A stretch of DNA of 64,000 bases from VRUE01 sp963716735 (GTDB lineage: Bacteria; Actinomycetota; Thermoleophilia; Solirubrobacterales; 70-9). The notes beneath the pieces are model-generated. The model had not been told where the DNA came from, made no database searches, and saw only the letters and a program-made list of their open reading frames with translations. The stretch's first letter is position 1. Every line of letters starts with the position of its first letter. Made by a program: the position numbers and the translations under genes. Below are positions 47,373 to 55,346 of this stretch, piece by piece. The stretch covers positions 434,001-498,000 of the forward strand of contig OY970321.1 of the NCBI GenBank assembly GCA_963716735.1. Direction: 5' to 3'.

Positions 47373-47834
47373 TCATTTAGGCTCCCCGAGGGCGGCTTCG
47401 AGCCCGTCGAGTGCCTCGTCGAGAATCTTGCCCTGGCCACCGCGCATCAGCGGGGAGCCTAGCCGTGACATGCCGCGCAGCTTCTGCTCGGAGGCGAGTG
47501 TCACCGCCGTAACGTCGCCCTCGGCCCGCAACCCGATCTCGACGATCGAGCTGCGCAGATGCCGTTCGAAGGGACTGCCCGCGAGCTGCTGCTCCCAGAC
47601 GTAGCGCTCTCTCTCCGCTGAGCTGAGGCAGCGGTAGTCGGCGCGAACGCCACGCCCCTCTGCCGTCTCCAACACCTTGGTCCACTGGCTGCGCTTGCCC
47701 TCGGGCTTGCGGTCGACGCTCTCGACACGGCTCGTCCGCGGCCACCAGCGGGGCAGGCTGTAGGGGTCGGAGACGAGGTCCCAGACCTCGTCCAGGGGGG
47801 CCGCGATCGTCCGTCGGCGGGTTACGCGGGGCAC
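47373..47834 (-). CDS. SRPBCC-family (START-like) protein
   Basis: A 153-residue ligand-binding-fold protein. The N-terminal RTIAAPLDEVWDLVSDPYSLPRWWP is the usual SRPBCC opening, with a final amphipathic helix. Ligand unknown. GTG start, 11 nt after the MerR gene, so it is probably cotranscribed. The AGPS-like oxidase follows 13 nt later. Confidence 0.85.
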   Translation of the reverse strand: MPRVTRRRTIAAPLDEVWDLVSDPYSLPRWWPRTSRVESVDRKPEGKRSQWTKVLETAEGRGVRADYRCLSSAERERYVWEQQLAGSPFERHLRSSIVEIGLRAEGDVTAVTLASEQKLRGMSRLGSPLMRGGQGKILDEALDGLEAALGEPK

Positions 47835-47845
47835 GGATCGCGCCG

Positions 47846-48592
47846 TCAGTCCCCGGCGAGGCGCCGCAGGTCCCTGACCAGCAGCAGATGCTTGAGATGG
47901 CTGACGGTCGCCGCCAGGCTCTCGAGGCTCTCCAACGCCTCTTTGCGCCGCTCCGGGTTGCGCGAGCGCAGCGAAGGTCCCAGCAGCGCTTCCAGCAGGT
48001 TGGCCTCGCGGTCGGCGGAGGAGCGGAAGACACGCAGGTTGCGGGCGCCGACGCCGACCCGGGACAGCTCGTTGGCGGCACGGACGATCTCGCGGTCGGT
48101 CTCGTCGTAGACGGTCTTGCCTTCGCGCTTCTCGGGCTGGACGATGCCGAAGTTCTCCAGCTCGGCGATCAGCTCAGAGCGGGCGCCCGTCTCCTCAATC
48201 ACCTCCTCCAGCGTCAGGTAGGCGCTCGAGGTGTTGACGAGGATCGCCCGCCGTACGGCTCCCGCGGCGGGACGGCGGTCGCCGCCGCTTCCCCCGCCGA
48301 GGTCGATGTCACCGCCGGCGGCGAGCTCCTGGCGGATCACCCGCAGGGGCAGGAACTCGTCGCGCTGCAGACGCAGGATCGTGCGCAACCGCTCGACGTC
48401 GGACTGGCTGTAGAGGCGGTAGCCGCCCTGCGTGCGGCGTGGCGTCAGCAGCTTCTGGTCCTCGAGGTAGCGGATCTTCGAGATCGAGATGTCGTCGAAC
48501 TCGTTCTGGAGGATCTTGCAGACGGCGCCGATCGTCAGCGCCTTGCGCGGTCGCGAATCGCGCTGGCGGACCTGCTGCTCGGATACGGCCAC
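47846..48592 (-). CDS. MerR-family regulator next to an FHA protein (FtsR-like)
   Basis: A 248-residue DNA-binding protein. The MerR helix-turn-helix is at about 18-85 (TIGAVCKILQNEFDDISISKIRYLEDQKLL then RTQGGYRLYS). The rest is helical with an internal Ala/Gly linker and ends LVRDLRRLAGD. In other actinobacteria a MerR protein next to the FHA protein GarA/OdhI is FtsR, an activator of ftsZ; the same adjacency is present here. GTG start 9 nt after the FHA gene. Confidence 0.85.
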   Translation of the reverse strand: MAVSEQQVRQRDSRPRKALTIGAVCKILQNEFDDISISKIRYLEDQKLLTPRRTQGGYRLYSQSDVERLRTILRLQRDEFLPLRVIRQELAAGGDIDLGGGSGGDRRPAAGAVRRAILVNTSSAYLTLEEVIEETGARSELIAELENFGIVQPEKREGKTVYDETDREIVRAANELSRVGVGARNLRVFRSSADREANLLEALLGPSLRSRNPERRKEALESLESLAATVSHLKHLLLVRDLRRLAGD

Positions 48593-48601
48593 GGTCGGTC
48601 C

Positions 48602-49075
48602 CTACTTCTCCAGGTAGCTCAGCTTGTACTTGCCGACCTGGATCTCGTCGCCGTCGGCCAGGCGGTGCGACTCGATCCGGCGCCTGTTCACGTAGGTGCC
48701 GTTGAGCGAGCCGAGGTCGTCGATGTAGAAGCCGTCGCGGCGGCGCACCAGGAGCGCGTGGTTGCGGGAGACGGTGACATCGTCGAGGAAGACGCCGGCG
48801 TCGGGGCTGCGGCCGATGCTGACGCGGTCGTCGGTCACCGTGAAGCTCTCCCCCGCGCGACCGCCGCCGGCGCGAATCACAAGCGCCGCGCCGCTGGCCT
48901 CGAGGATCTCGTCGATGTCTATCGGTTGCATCTCACCGGTGTCGTCGACCGTGTAGGTCATCGTCGTCGGTTCGTCTTCGCCGTCCTTCGGCCCCCCGAG
49001 GTAGGCGCCGCACTTCTGGCAGTAGTTGGCGCCCTCGGGATTGACGAAGCCGCACTCCGGACAGTGGATGGCCAT
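48602..49075 (-). CDS. Zinc-ribbon plus FHA-domain protein (GarA-like)
   Basis: A 157-residue protein. I use ATG 49075 because it starts exactly at the zinc ribbon (CPECG...CQKCG, residues 6-24). After an acidic linker, the FHA domain from about residue 62 has VSIGRSPDAGVFLDDVTVSRNHALL and DLGSLNGTYVN, the phospho-threonine-binding residues. GarA-type proteins toggle between binding their own phosphorylated tail and metabolic enzymes, but the ETTS-like phospho-site is not evident here. It is upstream of the MerR gene and downstream of the RsiG-like gene. Confidence 0.88.
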   Translation of the reverse strand: MAIHCPECGFVNPEGANYCQKCGAYLGGPKDGEDEPTTMTYTVDDTGEMQPIDIDEILEASGAALVIRAGGGRAGESFTVTDDRVSIGRSPDAGVFLDDVTVSRNHALLVRRRDGFYIDDLGSLNGTYVNRRRIESHRLADGDEIQVGKYKLSYLEK

Positions 49076-49091
49076 CGGCTCTGCTCCGGCC

Positions 49092-49364
49092 TCAGGCGGC
49101 CGCGTCGTCCTCCGGCGGGCTCTGCTGCGCTTTGCCCGCAAGGATGTCGGTCAGCTGGGCGACGTCATCGCCCGAGATCAGCGAGTCGCCGCTTTCGCGC
49201 TTATGGCGCAGCCGGTTGACCAACTCGGCACGCAGGATGTCGATCTTGCCGTGCAGGACCCGGCGTTTGTAGGAGATCTCGTTCTCCTCGGTGGTGAGCT
49301 TGTCGATCAGGTCCTTCAGCTCTTCGTCGCTGAGAGAACCGAGATCGGGAAAGGTGTCCTCCAT
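49092..49364 (-). CDS. rsiG: RsiG-like c-di-GMP-responsive anti-sigma factor, minimal form
   Basis: A 90-residue helical protein. RsiG proteins bind c-di-GMP through a motif E-x3-S-x2-R-x3-Q-x3-D. Here residues E27, S31, R34, H38 and D42 match it, with His in place of Gln. The coiled-coil LSDEELKDLIDKLTTEE...ILRAELVNRLRHKRES also fits. RsiG holds the sigma factor WhiG in other actinobacteria; no whiG is in this window. AAGGAG lies 5 nt before ATG 49364, and a consensus promoter lies upstream. Confidence 0.6.
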   Translation of the reverse strand: MEDTFPDLGSLSDEELKDLIDKLTTEENEISYKRRVLHGKIDILRAELVNRLRHKRESGDSLISGDDVAQLTDILAGKAQQSPPEDDAAA

Positions 49365-49412
49365 CTCGCTCCTTGATCGGGAGACCTTCGCCTCCGTTGG
49401 CCGCGGCGACCA

Positions 49413-49440
49413 ATTATAGGTCGTCAGGCCAAAGGTTCAA
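49413..49440 (-). promoter_or_regulatory. SigA-type promoter of the RsiG/FHA/MerR operon
   Basis: On the minus strand TTGAAC (49435-49440) is followed after 16 nt by a perfect TATAAT (49413-49418). A TTCAAC/GTTGAA inverted repeat overlaps the -35. This is the only good two-box promoter with a long leader in the window. Confidence 0.65.
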
Positions 49441-49454
49441 CTGTAGGTTGAAGG

Positions 49455-50108
49455 TTATGGATCCTGGGCGCCGGCTTGCGCCTTGCGTTCCCGGACCGTG
49501 CGCACGCCCGTCTGGGCGTAGAGCACGGTGGCGAGGATAGCCAGGGCGACGCCGACGATCAGCAGCGCCGCCGGGACCCAGCCGGCAAAGACGAGGGCGA
49601 AGAAGATGCCGCCCATGATCGGGAAGACCGAGATCCGCCCCGGCCAGTTGACGGCGATCTGGACCCCGTGGCGCAGCCCATACTGGGCGAGCAGCAGCAT
49701 CGCCAGCTCGCGGACGACGAGCAGCGCCAACGCCCAGCGCGGCAGCAGCTCGAAGTGCCAGCAGACGATCGCGCCGGCGAGGATCGTGAGACGGTCGATC
49801 AGGGGGTCGAGCATCGCCCCGAGGCGGCTGTACTGTCCGGTGACCCGGGCGAGGAAGCCGTCGAGGTAGTCGCCGGCCGCGATCAGCCAGAAGATCGCCG
49901 CCGAGGCCACGCTGCGGCCGTCGCCCGATTCGAAGGCGAGGTAGAGGAAGACGGGAAGCCCCGCCAGGCGCAGGTAGCCGACCAGGTTGGGCAGCGTCCA
50001 GGGGTTGAGCGGTTCCCCCTCGCGCGTCTGTCGCGGTGGGGGGCCGCTGCGGTCGAGGCCGAAGAGACGGCGGATGCGGCCGCGCCCGAAGGGGGCTGCG
50101 TCAGACAT
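49455..50108 (-). CDS. pgsA: CDP-alcohol phosphatidyltransferase (PgsA-like)
   Basis: A 217-residue membrane enzyme of phospholipid synthesis. The CDP-alcohol motif D-G-x2-A-R-x8-G-x3-D-x3-D is present in DGFLARVTGQYSRLGAMLDP. Four to five hydrophobic helices follow. Phosphatidylglycerophosphate synthase is the likeliest product, but inositol-type paralogues share the motif. Start overlaps the proS stop by 8 nt. Confidence 0.82.
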   Translation of the reverse strand: MSDAAPFGRGRIRRLFGLDRSGPPPRQTREGEPLNPWTLPNLVGYLRLAGLPVFLYLAFESGDGRSVASAAIFWLIAAGDYLDGFLARVTGQYSRLGAMLDPLIDRLTILAGAIVCWHFELLPRWALALLVVRELAMLLLAQYGLRHGVQIAVNWPGRISVFPIMGGIFFALVFAGWVPAALLIVGVALAILATVLYAQTGVRTVRERKAQAGAQDP

Positions 50109-51789
50109 CCTCGCCTTGTAGCAGCGCGAGGGCGCGCTCGCCGGCTTCGTCGACCGGCAGCTCGTGTTCGGCGCCGCTCGCCCGCTGGCTCGCCTCGACC
50201 ACGCCCTTGGCCAGGCCCCGCCGTCCGACGACGACGCGTAGCGGGCAGCCGAGCAGCTCGGCGTCGGTCAACTTCTCCCCCGGGCCGGCGTCGCGGTCGT
50301 CGTAGAGAACCTCCGCCCCAGCCTCTCCCAGCGCGGCGTAGAGATCGTCGGCCGCCTCGCGCTCGGGCTCTCCGGCCTTCGCGAGGGAGACGAGCTGCAC
50401 CTGCCAGGGAGCGAGGGTGGCCGGCCAGACGATGCCGCGCTCGTCGGCCCCCTGCTCGATCGCCGCGGCGACGATCCGGGCCGGGCCGATCCCGTAGCTC
50501 CCCATCGCGATAGGTCGCTCGACCCCACCCTCGTCCAGGTAGGTGGCGCCCAGTGGCTCGGAGTAGCGGGTGCCGAGCTTGAAGATGTTGCCGATCTCGA
50601 TCGCGGGCTCGATCTCGATCGTGCCGCCACCGGGGGCGACGTCGCCGGCCTCGACCGTGCGCACGTCCAGCTCCTCGAACTCGAAGTCACGCCCCGGCCT
50701 TACCCCGCGCAGGTGGGTGTCGGGCTCGTTCGCGCCGGCTACGAAGGAGTCGCCCTGGATCGCGGCGTCCTTGACGATCGGCACGTCGACTCCGACCGGG
50801 CCGATGAAGCCGACCGGGCCGAGCTCGGCCTCGATCTCCTCGACGCCCGCCTGGCGGAAGTCGGCGCCGAGCGCGTTGCGCAGCTTGATCTCGTTGAGTC
50901 GGTGGTCACCCCGGATCAGGACCAGAACCATGCCGCGGCCCTCGACCACGACCGGTAGGGACTTGACCAGAGCGCCGTGCGGCAGGCCGAGCCCGCCCGA
51001 GACCTGCTCGATCGTCGTCTGTCCGGGGGTCGCGACGGGCTCGGGCGCGTCCAGGCCGGCGGGCAGCGCGACCGGCTGAGCCTCCGCCGAGGCGATCTCG
51101 ACGTTGGCGGCGTAGCCGGGGGCAAGCGCCACCTCGTTCTCGCCGGCGGAGCAGGGCGCCATGTACTCGTGGGCACCGGAGCCGCCCATCATCCCCACGT
51201 CGGACTCGACTCTGTACCAGCGCAGCCCGCAGCGATTGAAGATCCGCTCATAGGCTCCGCTCTGTAGCTCGTAAGAGCGCGCCAGACCCTCCTCGTCGCG
51301 ATCGAAGGAGTAGGCATCCTTCATCGTGAACTCGCGGGTGCGCAGGACGCCGGCCCGGGGCCGAGGCTCGTCGCGCTCCTTGGTCTGGATGTGGAAGAGC
51401 ATCAGCGGCAGATCGCGGTAAGAACGCACCTCGCGAGCGATGTGGGAGGTGACGCACTCCTCATGCGTCATAGCCAGGACCATCTCCGCGCCCTTGCGGT
51501 CCTCGAGCTTGAACAGCTCGTCGATCGCGTAGCGCCCGGTCTTCTTCCAGGCCTCGGCAGGCTGCAGCACGGGCATCAGCATCTCCTGGCACCCGATCCC
51601 CTCCATCTCCTCCCGCAGGATCGCTTCGACCTTGCGCACCACCCGCCAGCCCGCGGGCAGATAGGTCCACAGCCCAGCGCCCAACTGCCGGATCAATCCA
51701 GCTCTGACCATCAGCTTGTGCGACACAGCCTCCGCGTCAGACGGAGCATCCTTGAGGGTGGGAATGAAGCTCTGGCTCAGCCGCGTCAC
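50101..51789 (-). CDS. proS: Prolyl-tRNA synthetase, bacterial type with editing insert
   Basis: A 562-residue class-II synthetase. Motif 2 RPRAGVLRTREFTMKDAYSF and motif 3 GSYGIGPARIVAA are clear, and the ~200-residue INS editing domain (about 230-390) is present as in the bacterial form. I use GTG 51789: the protein then begins MTRLSQSFIPTLKDAPSDA, the standard N-terminus, and TAGGTT lies 7 nt upstream. A GTG six codons earlier lies upstream of that -10. Confidence 0.95.
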   Translation of the reverse strand: MTRLSQSFIPTLKDAPSDAEAVSHKLMVRAGLIRQLGAGLWTYLPAGWRVVRKVEAILREEMEGIGCQEMLMPVLQPAEAWKKTGRYAIDELFKLEDRKGAEMVLAMTHEECVTSHIAREVRSYRDLPLMLFHIQTKERDEPRPRAGVLRTREFTMKDAYSFDRDEEGLARSYELQSGAYERIFNRCGLRWYRVESDVGMMGGSGAHEYMAPCSAGENEVALAPGYAANVEIASAEAQPVALPAGLDAPEPVATPGQTTIEQVSGGLGLPHGALVKSLPVVVEGRGMVLVLIRGDHRLNEIKLRNALGADFRQAGVEEIEAELGPVGFIGPVGVDVPIVKDAAIQGDSFVAGANEPDTHLRGVRPGRDFEFEELDVRTVEAGDVAPGGGTIEIEPAIEIGNIFKLGTRYSEPLGATYLDEGGVERPIAMGSYGIGPARIVAAAIEQGADERGIVWPATLAPWQVQLVSLAKAGEPEREAADDLYAALGEAGAEVLYDDRDAGPGEKLTDAELLGCPLRVVVGRRGLAKGVVEASQRASGAEHELPVDEAGERALALLQGEDV

Positions 51790-51796
51790 TGCAGGA

Positions 51797-51802
51797 AACC
51801 TA
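51797..51802 (-). promoter_or_regulatory. Putative -10 of proS (leaderless)
   Basis: Minus-strand TAGGTT ends 7 nt before the GTG at 51789 and decides the start. Confidence 0.5.
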
Positions 51803-51853
51803 TCCACTAGTAAGGCGGACAGCGGTCGACAGTACGTCTCGCCGCTGGGAAGC

Positions 51854-53110
51854 TCAGGCCCTGGTGAAGCGCCTTCCGGCCGTCGGGGACGCCTGCTCGT
51901 CCAAGAGCACGCGGTCGGACTCGCCCTTTTCGACGGCTTCCTTCTCCATCTTGGCGATCTTCTCGGGGGTCAGTTCGCCGGCGTTTTCCTCCTCGATCTT
52001 CGCCAGCCAGGCGGCGCCCTCCTGGGACTCCTGCTCGTCGAACTCGACCTTGCCACCGCGATCGAGGGATTTGTCGATCTCTTCGAAGAGGGTGTCGACC
52101 AGGCTTGCCTGGGGCACCTTGCGCAGCGGTTTGCCGTGGGCATAGATCAGGCCCTCGTTCTTGGCGCCGGCGATGCCGAAGTCGGCGTGGCTGGCCTCGC
52201 CGATGCCGTTGACGGCGCAACCGAGCACCGCAACCTCGACCGGCTCGGCGTAGCTTTCCAGCCGCTGCTCGATTTCCGCCACCACCGAGTCCATGTCGAA
52301 CTGGAGGCGGCCGCAGGTCGGGCAGGCGATCAGCACCGGGCCGCGCTCGCGCAGCTGCAGCGCCTTGAGGATCTCCCAGGCGACTTTGACCTCCTCCTCG
52401 GCGTGGAAGGTCGAGAGACTGATCCGGATCGTGTCGCCGATCCCATCGGCGAGCAGCGTCCCCAGCCCGACCGAGGATTTCAGTGCGCCGGACCATTTGG
52501 TCCCGGCCTCGGTGATCCCCAGGTGCAGTGGGTAGGGGATCTTCTCCGAGAGCAGGCGGTTGGCGGCAATCGTGTTGGGCACGTTGGTCGACTTGATCGA
52601 GACCTTGAAGTCTTCGAAGTCCAGGCCCTCCATCAGCTCGACGAACTCGATCGCGGCGGCGACCAGCGCCTCGACCGGCGCTTCGCGCTCGAGCTCATGG
52701 AGATGTTTCGGCAGGGAGCCCGAGTTGACCCCGATCCGCATCGGCACCCCGGCGGCGGTCGCCTTCAGTGCTACCTCGGCGACTTTCTCGCGGCCGCCGA
52801 TGTTGCCGGGGTTGAGGCGAATGCAGTGGGCACCGGCGTCGATCGCCTTCAGCGCCAGCGTGTGGTTGAAGTGGATGTCGGCGATCACCGGGATCGGCGA
52901 TTCCACGACGATCGTTTTAAGTGCCTCGACGTCGTCGTCGCGGGGCACGGCAACGCGGACGATGTCGGCGCCCGCGTCGGCAACCTTGCGGATCTGCTCC
53001 ATCGTCGCCGCCAGGTTGGCGGTCTCGGTCTTGGTCATCGTCTGCACGACGACCGGCGCCCCGCCGCCGATCGGCACCCCGCCAACGAATATCTGCCGCT
53101 TGGAAGCCAT
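51854..53110 (-). CDS. ispG: 4-hydroxy-3-methylbut-2-enyl diphosphate synthase (IspG/GcpE)
   Basis: A 418-residue MEP-pathway enzyme with a TIM barrel and a C-terminal [4Fe-4S] domain. VVVQTMTKTETANLAATMEQIRKVADAGADIVRVAVP and RLNPGNIG are typical. The cluster cysteines lie in CPTCGR and LGCAVNGIGE. I use ATG 53110, with TAGCCT 6 nt upstream; a GTG two codons earlier is also in frame. With dxr nearby it forms part of an isoprenoid block. The C-terminus has an acidic extension of about 60 residues. Confidence 0.95.
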   Translation of the reverse strand: MASKRQIFVGGVPIGGGAPVVVQTMTKTETANLAATMEQIRKVADAGADIVRVAVPRDDDVEALKTIVVESPIPVIADIHFNHTLALKAIDAGAHCIRLNPGNIGGREKVAEVALKATAAGVPMRIGVNSGSLPKHLHELEREAPVEALVAAAIEFVELMEGLDFEDFKVSIKSTNVPNTIAANRLLSEKIPYPLHLGITEAGTKWSGALKSSVGLGTLLADGIGDTIRISLSTFHAEEEVKVAWEILKALQLRERGPVLIACPTCGRLQFDMDSVVAEIEQRLESYAEPVEVAVLGCAVNGIGEASHADFGIAGAKNEGLIYAHGKPLRKVPQASLVDTLFEEIDKSLDRGGKVEFDEQESQEGAAWLAKIEEENAGELTPEKIAKMEKEAVEKGESDRVLLDEQASPTAGRRFTRA

Positions 53111-53116
53111 GCCCAC

Positions 53117-53122
53117 AGGCTA
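53117..53122 (-). promoter_or_regulatory. Putative -10 of ispG (leaderless)
   Basis: Minus-strand TAGCCT ends 6 nt before the ATG at 53110. Confidence 0.45.
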
Positions 53123-53132
53123 TCTGGGTGGT

Positions 53133-53324
53133 TCAGTCGTCTTTAGGTTCGTCGAACTCGTGTCGGTCGAGGAAGTGACGCAGGTTGACCGCGAAGACGA
53201 TGAGACCCAAGGTCATCCAGCCTTTCGCCTCGGGATTGTCGCGCAAGAGGAACAGCCCGAGTACTCCGATTGGCAGTATCACCGCCAGACTGACCCAGAC
53301 GTTGCGGAAGCTGAGATCGTCCAT
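53133..53324 (-). CDS. Small two-helix membrane protein, 63 aa
   Basis: A 63-residue protein with two hydrophobic helices (about residues 10-27 and 36-48) and an acidic tail RHEFDEPKDD. I use ATG 53324, with TACGCT 8 nt upstream. Function unknown; the gene lies just before ispG. Confidence 0.6.
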   Translation of the reverse strand: MDDLSFRNVWVSLAVILPIGVLGLFLLRDNPEAKGWMTLGLIVFAVNLRHFLDRHEFDEPKDD

Positions 53325-53326
53325 GA

Positions 53327-53509
53327 CTATGTAGCGTAAACGATGCACTGGTCGAAGCCCCATATGGCAAGTACTACAGCAGCCCCGATGTAGCTATCTC
53401 GAAGCGCTTCGCCCTCGACCTGCTTGCGCGACTCCCTGCGGAACACGCCACGCGTAGCTCCCAGAAAACCGCCGACGACAACCCCGGCGCCGATGGCCGT
53501 ATCGATCAC
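53327..53509 (-). CDS. Small glycine-rich membrane protein, 60 aa
   Basis: A 60-residue reading frame with a Gly-rich hydrophobic first half (TAIGAGVVVGGFLGATRGVF), a charged middle RRESRKQVEGEALRD, and a second hydrophobic helix. Hydropathy is coherent and it fills the gap between fadD and the 63-residue gene, ending 2 nt before that start. GTG start without a clear ribosome-binding site. Could be spurious. Confidence 0.45.
   Translation of the reverse strand: MIDTAIGAGVVVGGFLGATRGVFRRESRKQVEGEALRDSYIGAAVVLAIWGFDQCIVYAT
53333..53338 (-). promoter_or_regulatory. Putative -10 of the 63-aa membrane protein gene
   Basis: Minus-strand TACGCT ends 8 nt before the ATG at 53324; it lies within the last codons of the 60-aa frame. 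Confidence 0.4.
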
Positions 53510-53537
53510 CCCAAAGGGGGCCCCACGAAACGCCAGG

Positions 53538-55346
53538 TCAGTCTGCGTAGAGCGCTTCGATCTCGGTGGCGTATTTGCGTTCGATCGGCTTGCGCTTGAG
53601 CTTCATCGTCGGGGTCAGCTCGTCGCCTCCGGGGGCCCAGTCCGTGGGCAGGATCCTGAACTTCTTGATCTGCTCGACGCGGGACATGCGCTCGTTCGCC
53701 GCCTCGACCGCTTCGTCGATGGCCGCCTCGAGCGCCTCGTTTTCGGCGAGTCGACCGAGGTCGGCGTCCTCGATGCCTTGTTGCTGGGCCCAAGCCGGCG
53801 CGTAGTCGGGGTCGAGGACGATCAGGGCGACGTTGTAGCTGCGGCCGTCCCCGATCGCGGTCGCCTGGCCGATCAGCGGGCTTGCCGCCTTCAACTTGGA
53901 CTCGATCGAGGCCGGCGACATGTTCTTGCCCGCGGCGTTGATGATCAGCTCCTTCTTGCGGTCGACGATGCTCAGGTACCCGTCCTCGTCGAGCTCGCCG
54001 ATGTCGCCCGTGTGCAGCCAGCCCTCAGCATCGATCGTCTCCGCGGTCTTCTCCGGCATGTTGCGGTAGCCGGGCATGTTGGCGTCGCCGCGGACCAGGA
54101 CCTCGCCGTCCTCGGCCAGCTTCAGCTCGACACCCGGCATCGGCGGCCCGACGGTGCCCAGCTTGATCCGCTCTGGCGGGTTGCAGGTGGCGACGCCGCA
54201 GGTCTCCGACATGCCCCACAGCTCGCTGACCGGGATGCCGACCGCGTGGAAGAACTCGAGCACCTCGACCGGGGTCGGCGCCGCGCCGACGCTGACCGCG
54301 ACCGCCTCGTCGAGGCCGAGCTGGTGGCGCAGGGCGGAGAACATCCCCTCCTCCGCGGCCAGTGCAGCCGCCGTCACCTCGGCGGGCACCGCCTCTTCTC
54401 TCTGCTCCAACCGGACCTTTTCCAGCGCGGCCTCGAAGCCGCGCTCGACTGGCTCGCGCTGCTCGTCGGGGAGTCCGGCGAGCATCGCCTCGAGACCCGC
54501 TTTCAACTTCTCGAAGACACGCGGGACGGCGAAGAACCAGGTCGGGCGGGCCTGGGGTAGGAACTGGACGATCTCGCGTGGGTCGGGGCAGATCGCGATT
54601 TCAAGCCCCTTGACCACCGGCAGGTAGTAGTTGGCGCCCCGCTCGGCGATGTGGGCGGCGGGAAGCCAGGAGATGACCCGGCCGCCATCCTCCGGGAAAG
54701 GGACCAGGTCCTCCACCGAGGCGACCAGCGTCAGCAGGTTGCGGTGGGTGAGTTGAACACCCTTCGGCGGCCCCGTCGTGCCGGAGGTATAGATCAGGGT
54801 GAGCAGGTCGTCGGGCCCCACGGCGCCGCCGGGCACAGAGACATCGAAGTCCGGATCGCGCCCTTCGAGCTCGGCAAGCGTCTCGGTGCCGCCCTCCGCG
54901 TCGAGAACGACCAGGTGCTCGACTCCGGGCAGATCCTCACGAGCGCGTTCGAAAAGATCGAGATAGGCCGCCTCGACGATCGCCACGCGGGCCTCGGCGT
55001 CGCCGACGACGTAGGCGATCTGCTCGGGCGAGGAGGTCTGGTAGATCGAGAAGGGCACCGCGCCGAGGGCGACAGCGGCAAGGTCGCAGGCGAAAAACTC
55101 AGGACGATTGGCGAGCATCAGGGCGACGGTGTCGCCCTTCCCAACGCCGAGCGAGGCGAGCCCGCCGGCGATCCGCGCCACCTGCGCCGCCAGCTCCGCC
55201 CAGGTCAGCGCCTCCTCGCCGCTGCGCACCGCAACCTCTCCCCCTTGCCGCTCCACCGTCGCGGCAAATCCCTCATAGAGGCTCTGTACCGGGAGCTCGG
55301 GGGTCGGGGCCCCGCTGGCGTATCTCTCGGTAGCGGAGAGCTCCAT
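53538..55346 (-). CDS. Long-chain fatty acyl-CoA synthetase (AMP-binding)
   Basis: A 602-residue ANL-superfamily ligase. The P-loop LIYTSGTTGPPKGVQLTHRN is near residue 190, SELWGMSETCGVATCNP near 375, and GWLHTGDIGELDEDGYLSIVDRKKELI is the hinge region; the C-terminal domain with its catalytic Lys follows. It activates fatty acids with ATP and CoA. The ATG shares a base with the rseP stop (TGATG), so the two are coupled, an unusual insertion in the rseP-ispG block. Confidence 0.93.
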   Translation of the reverse strand: MELSATERYASGAPTPELPVQSLYEGFAATVERQGGEVAVRSGEEALTWAELAAQVARIAGGLASLGVGKGDTVALMLANRPEFFACDLAAVALGAVPFSIYQTSSPEQIAYVVGDAEARVAIVEAAYLDLFERAREDLPGVEHLVVLDAEGGTETLAELEGRDPDFDVSVPGGAVGPDDLLTLIYTSGTTGPPKGVQLTHRNLLTLVASVEDLVPFPEDGGRVISWLPAAHIAERGANYYLPVVKGLEIAICPDPREIVQFLPQARPTWFFAVPRVFEKLKAGLEAMLAGLPDEQREPVERGFEAALEKVRLEQREEAVPAEVTAAALAAEEGMFSALRHQLGLDEAVAVSVGAAPTPVEVLEFFHAVGIPVSELWGMSETCGVATCNPPERIKLGTVGPPMPGVELKLAEDGEVLVRGDANMPGYRNMPEKTAETIDAEGWLHTGDIGELDEDGYLSIVDRKKELIINAAGKNMSPASIESKLKAASPLIGQATAIGDGRSYNVALIVLDPDYAPAWAQQQGIEDADLGRLAENEALEAAIDEAVEAANERMSRVEQIKKFRILPTDWAPGGDELTPTMKLKRKPIERKYATEIEALYAD

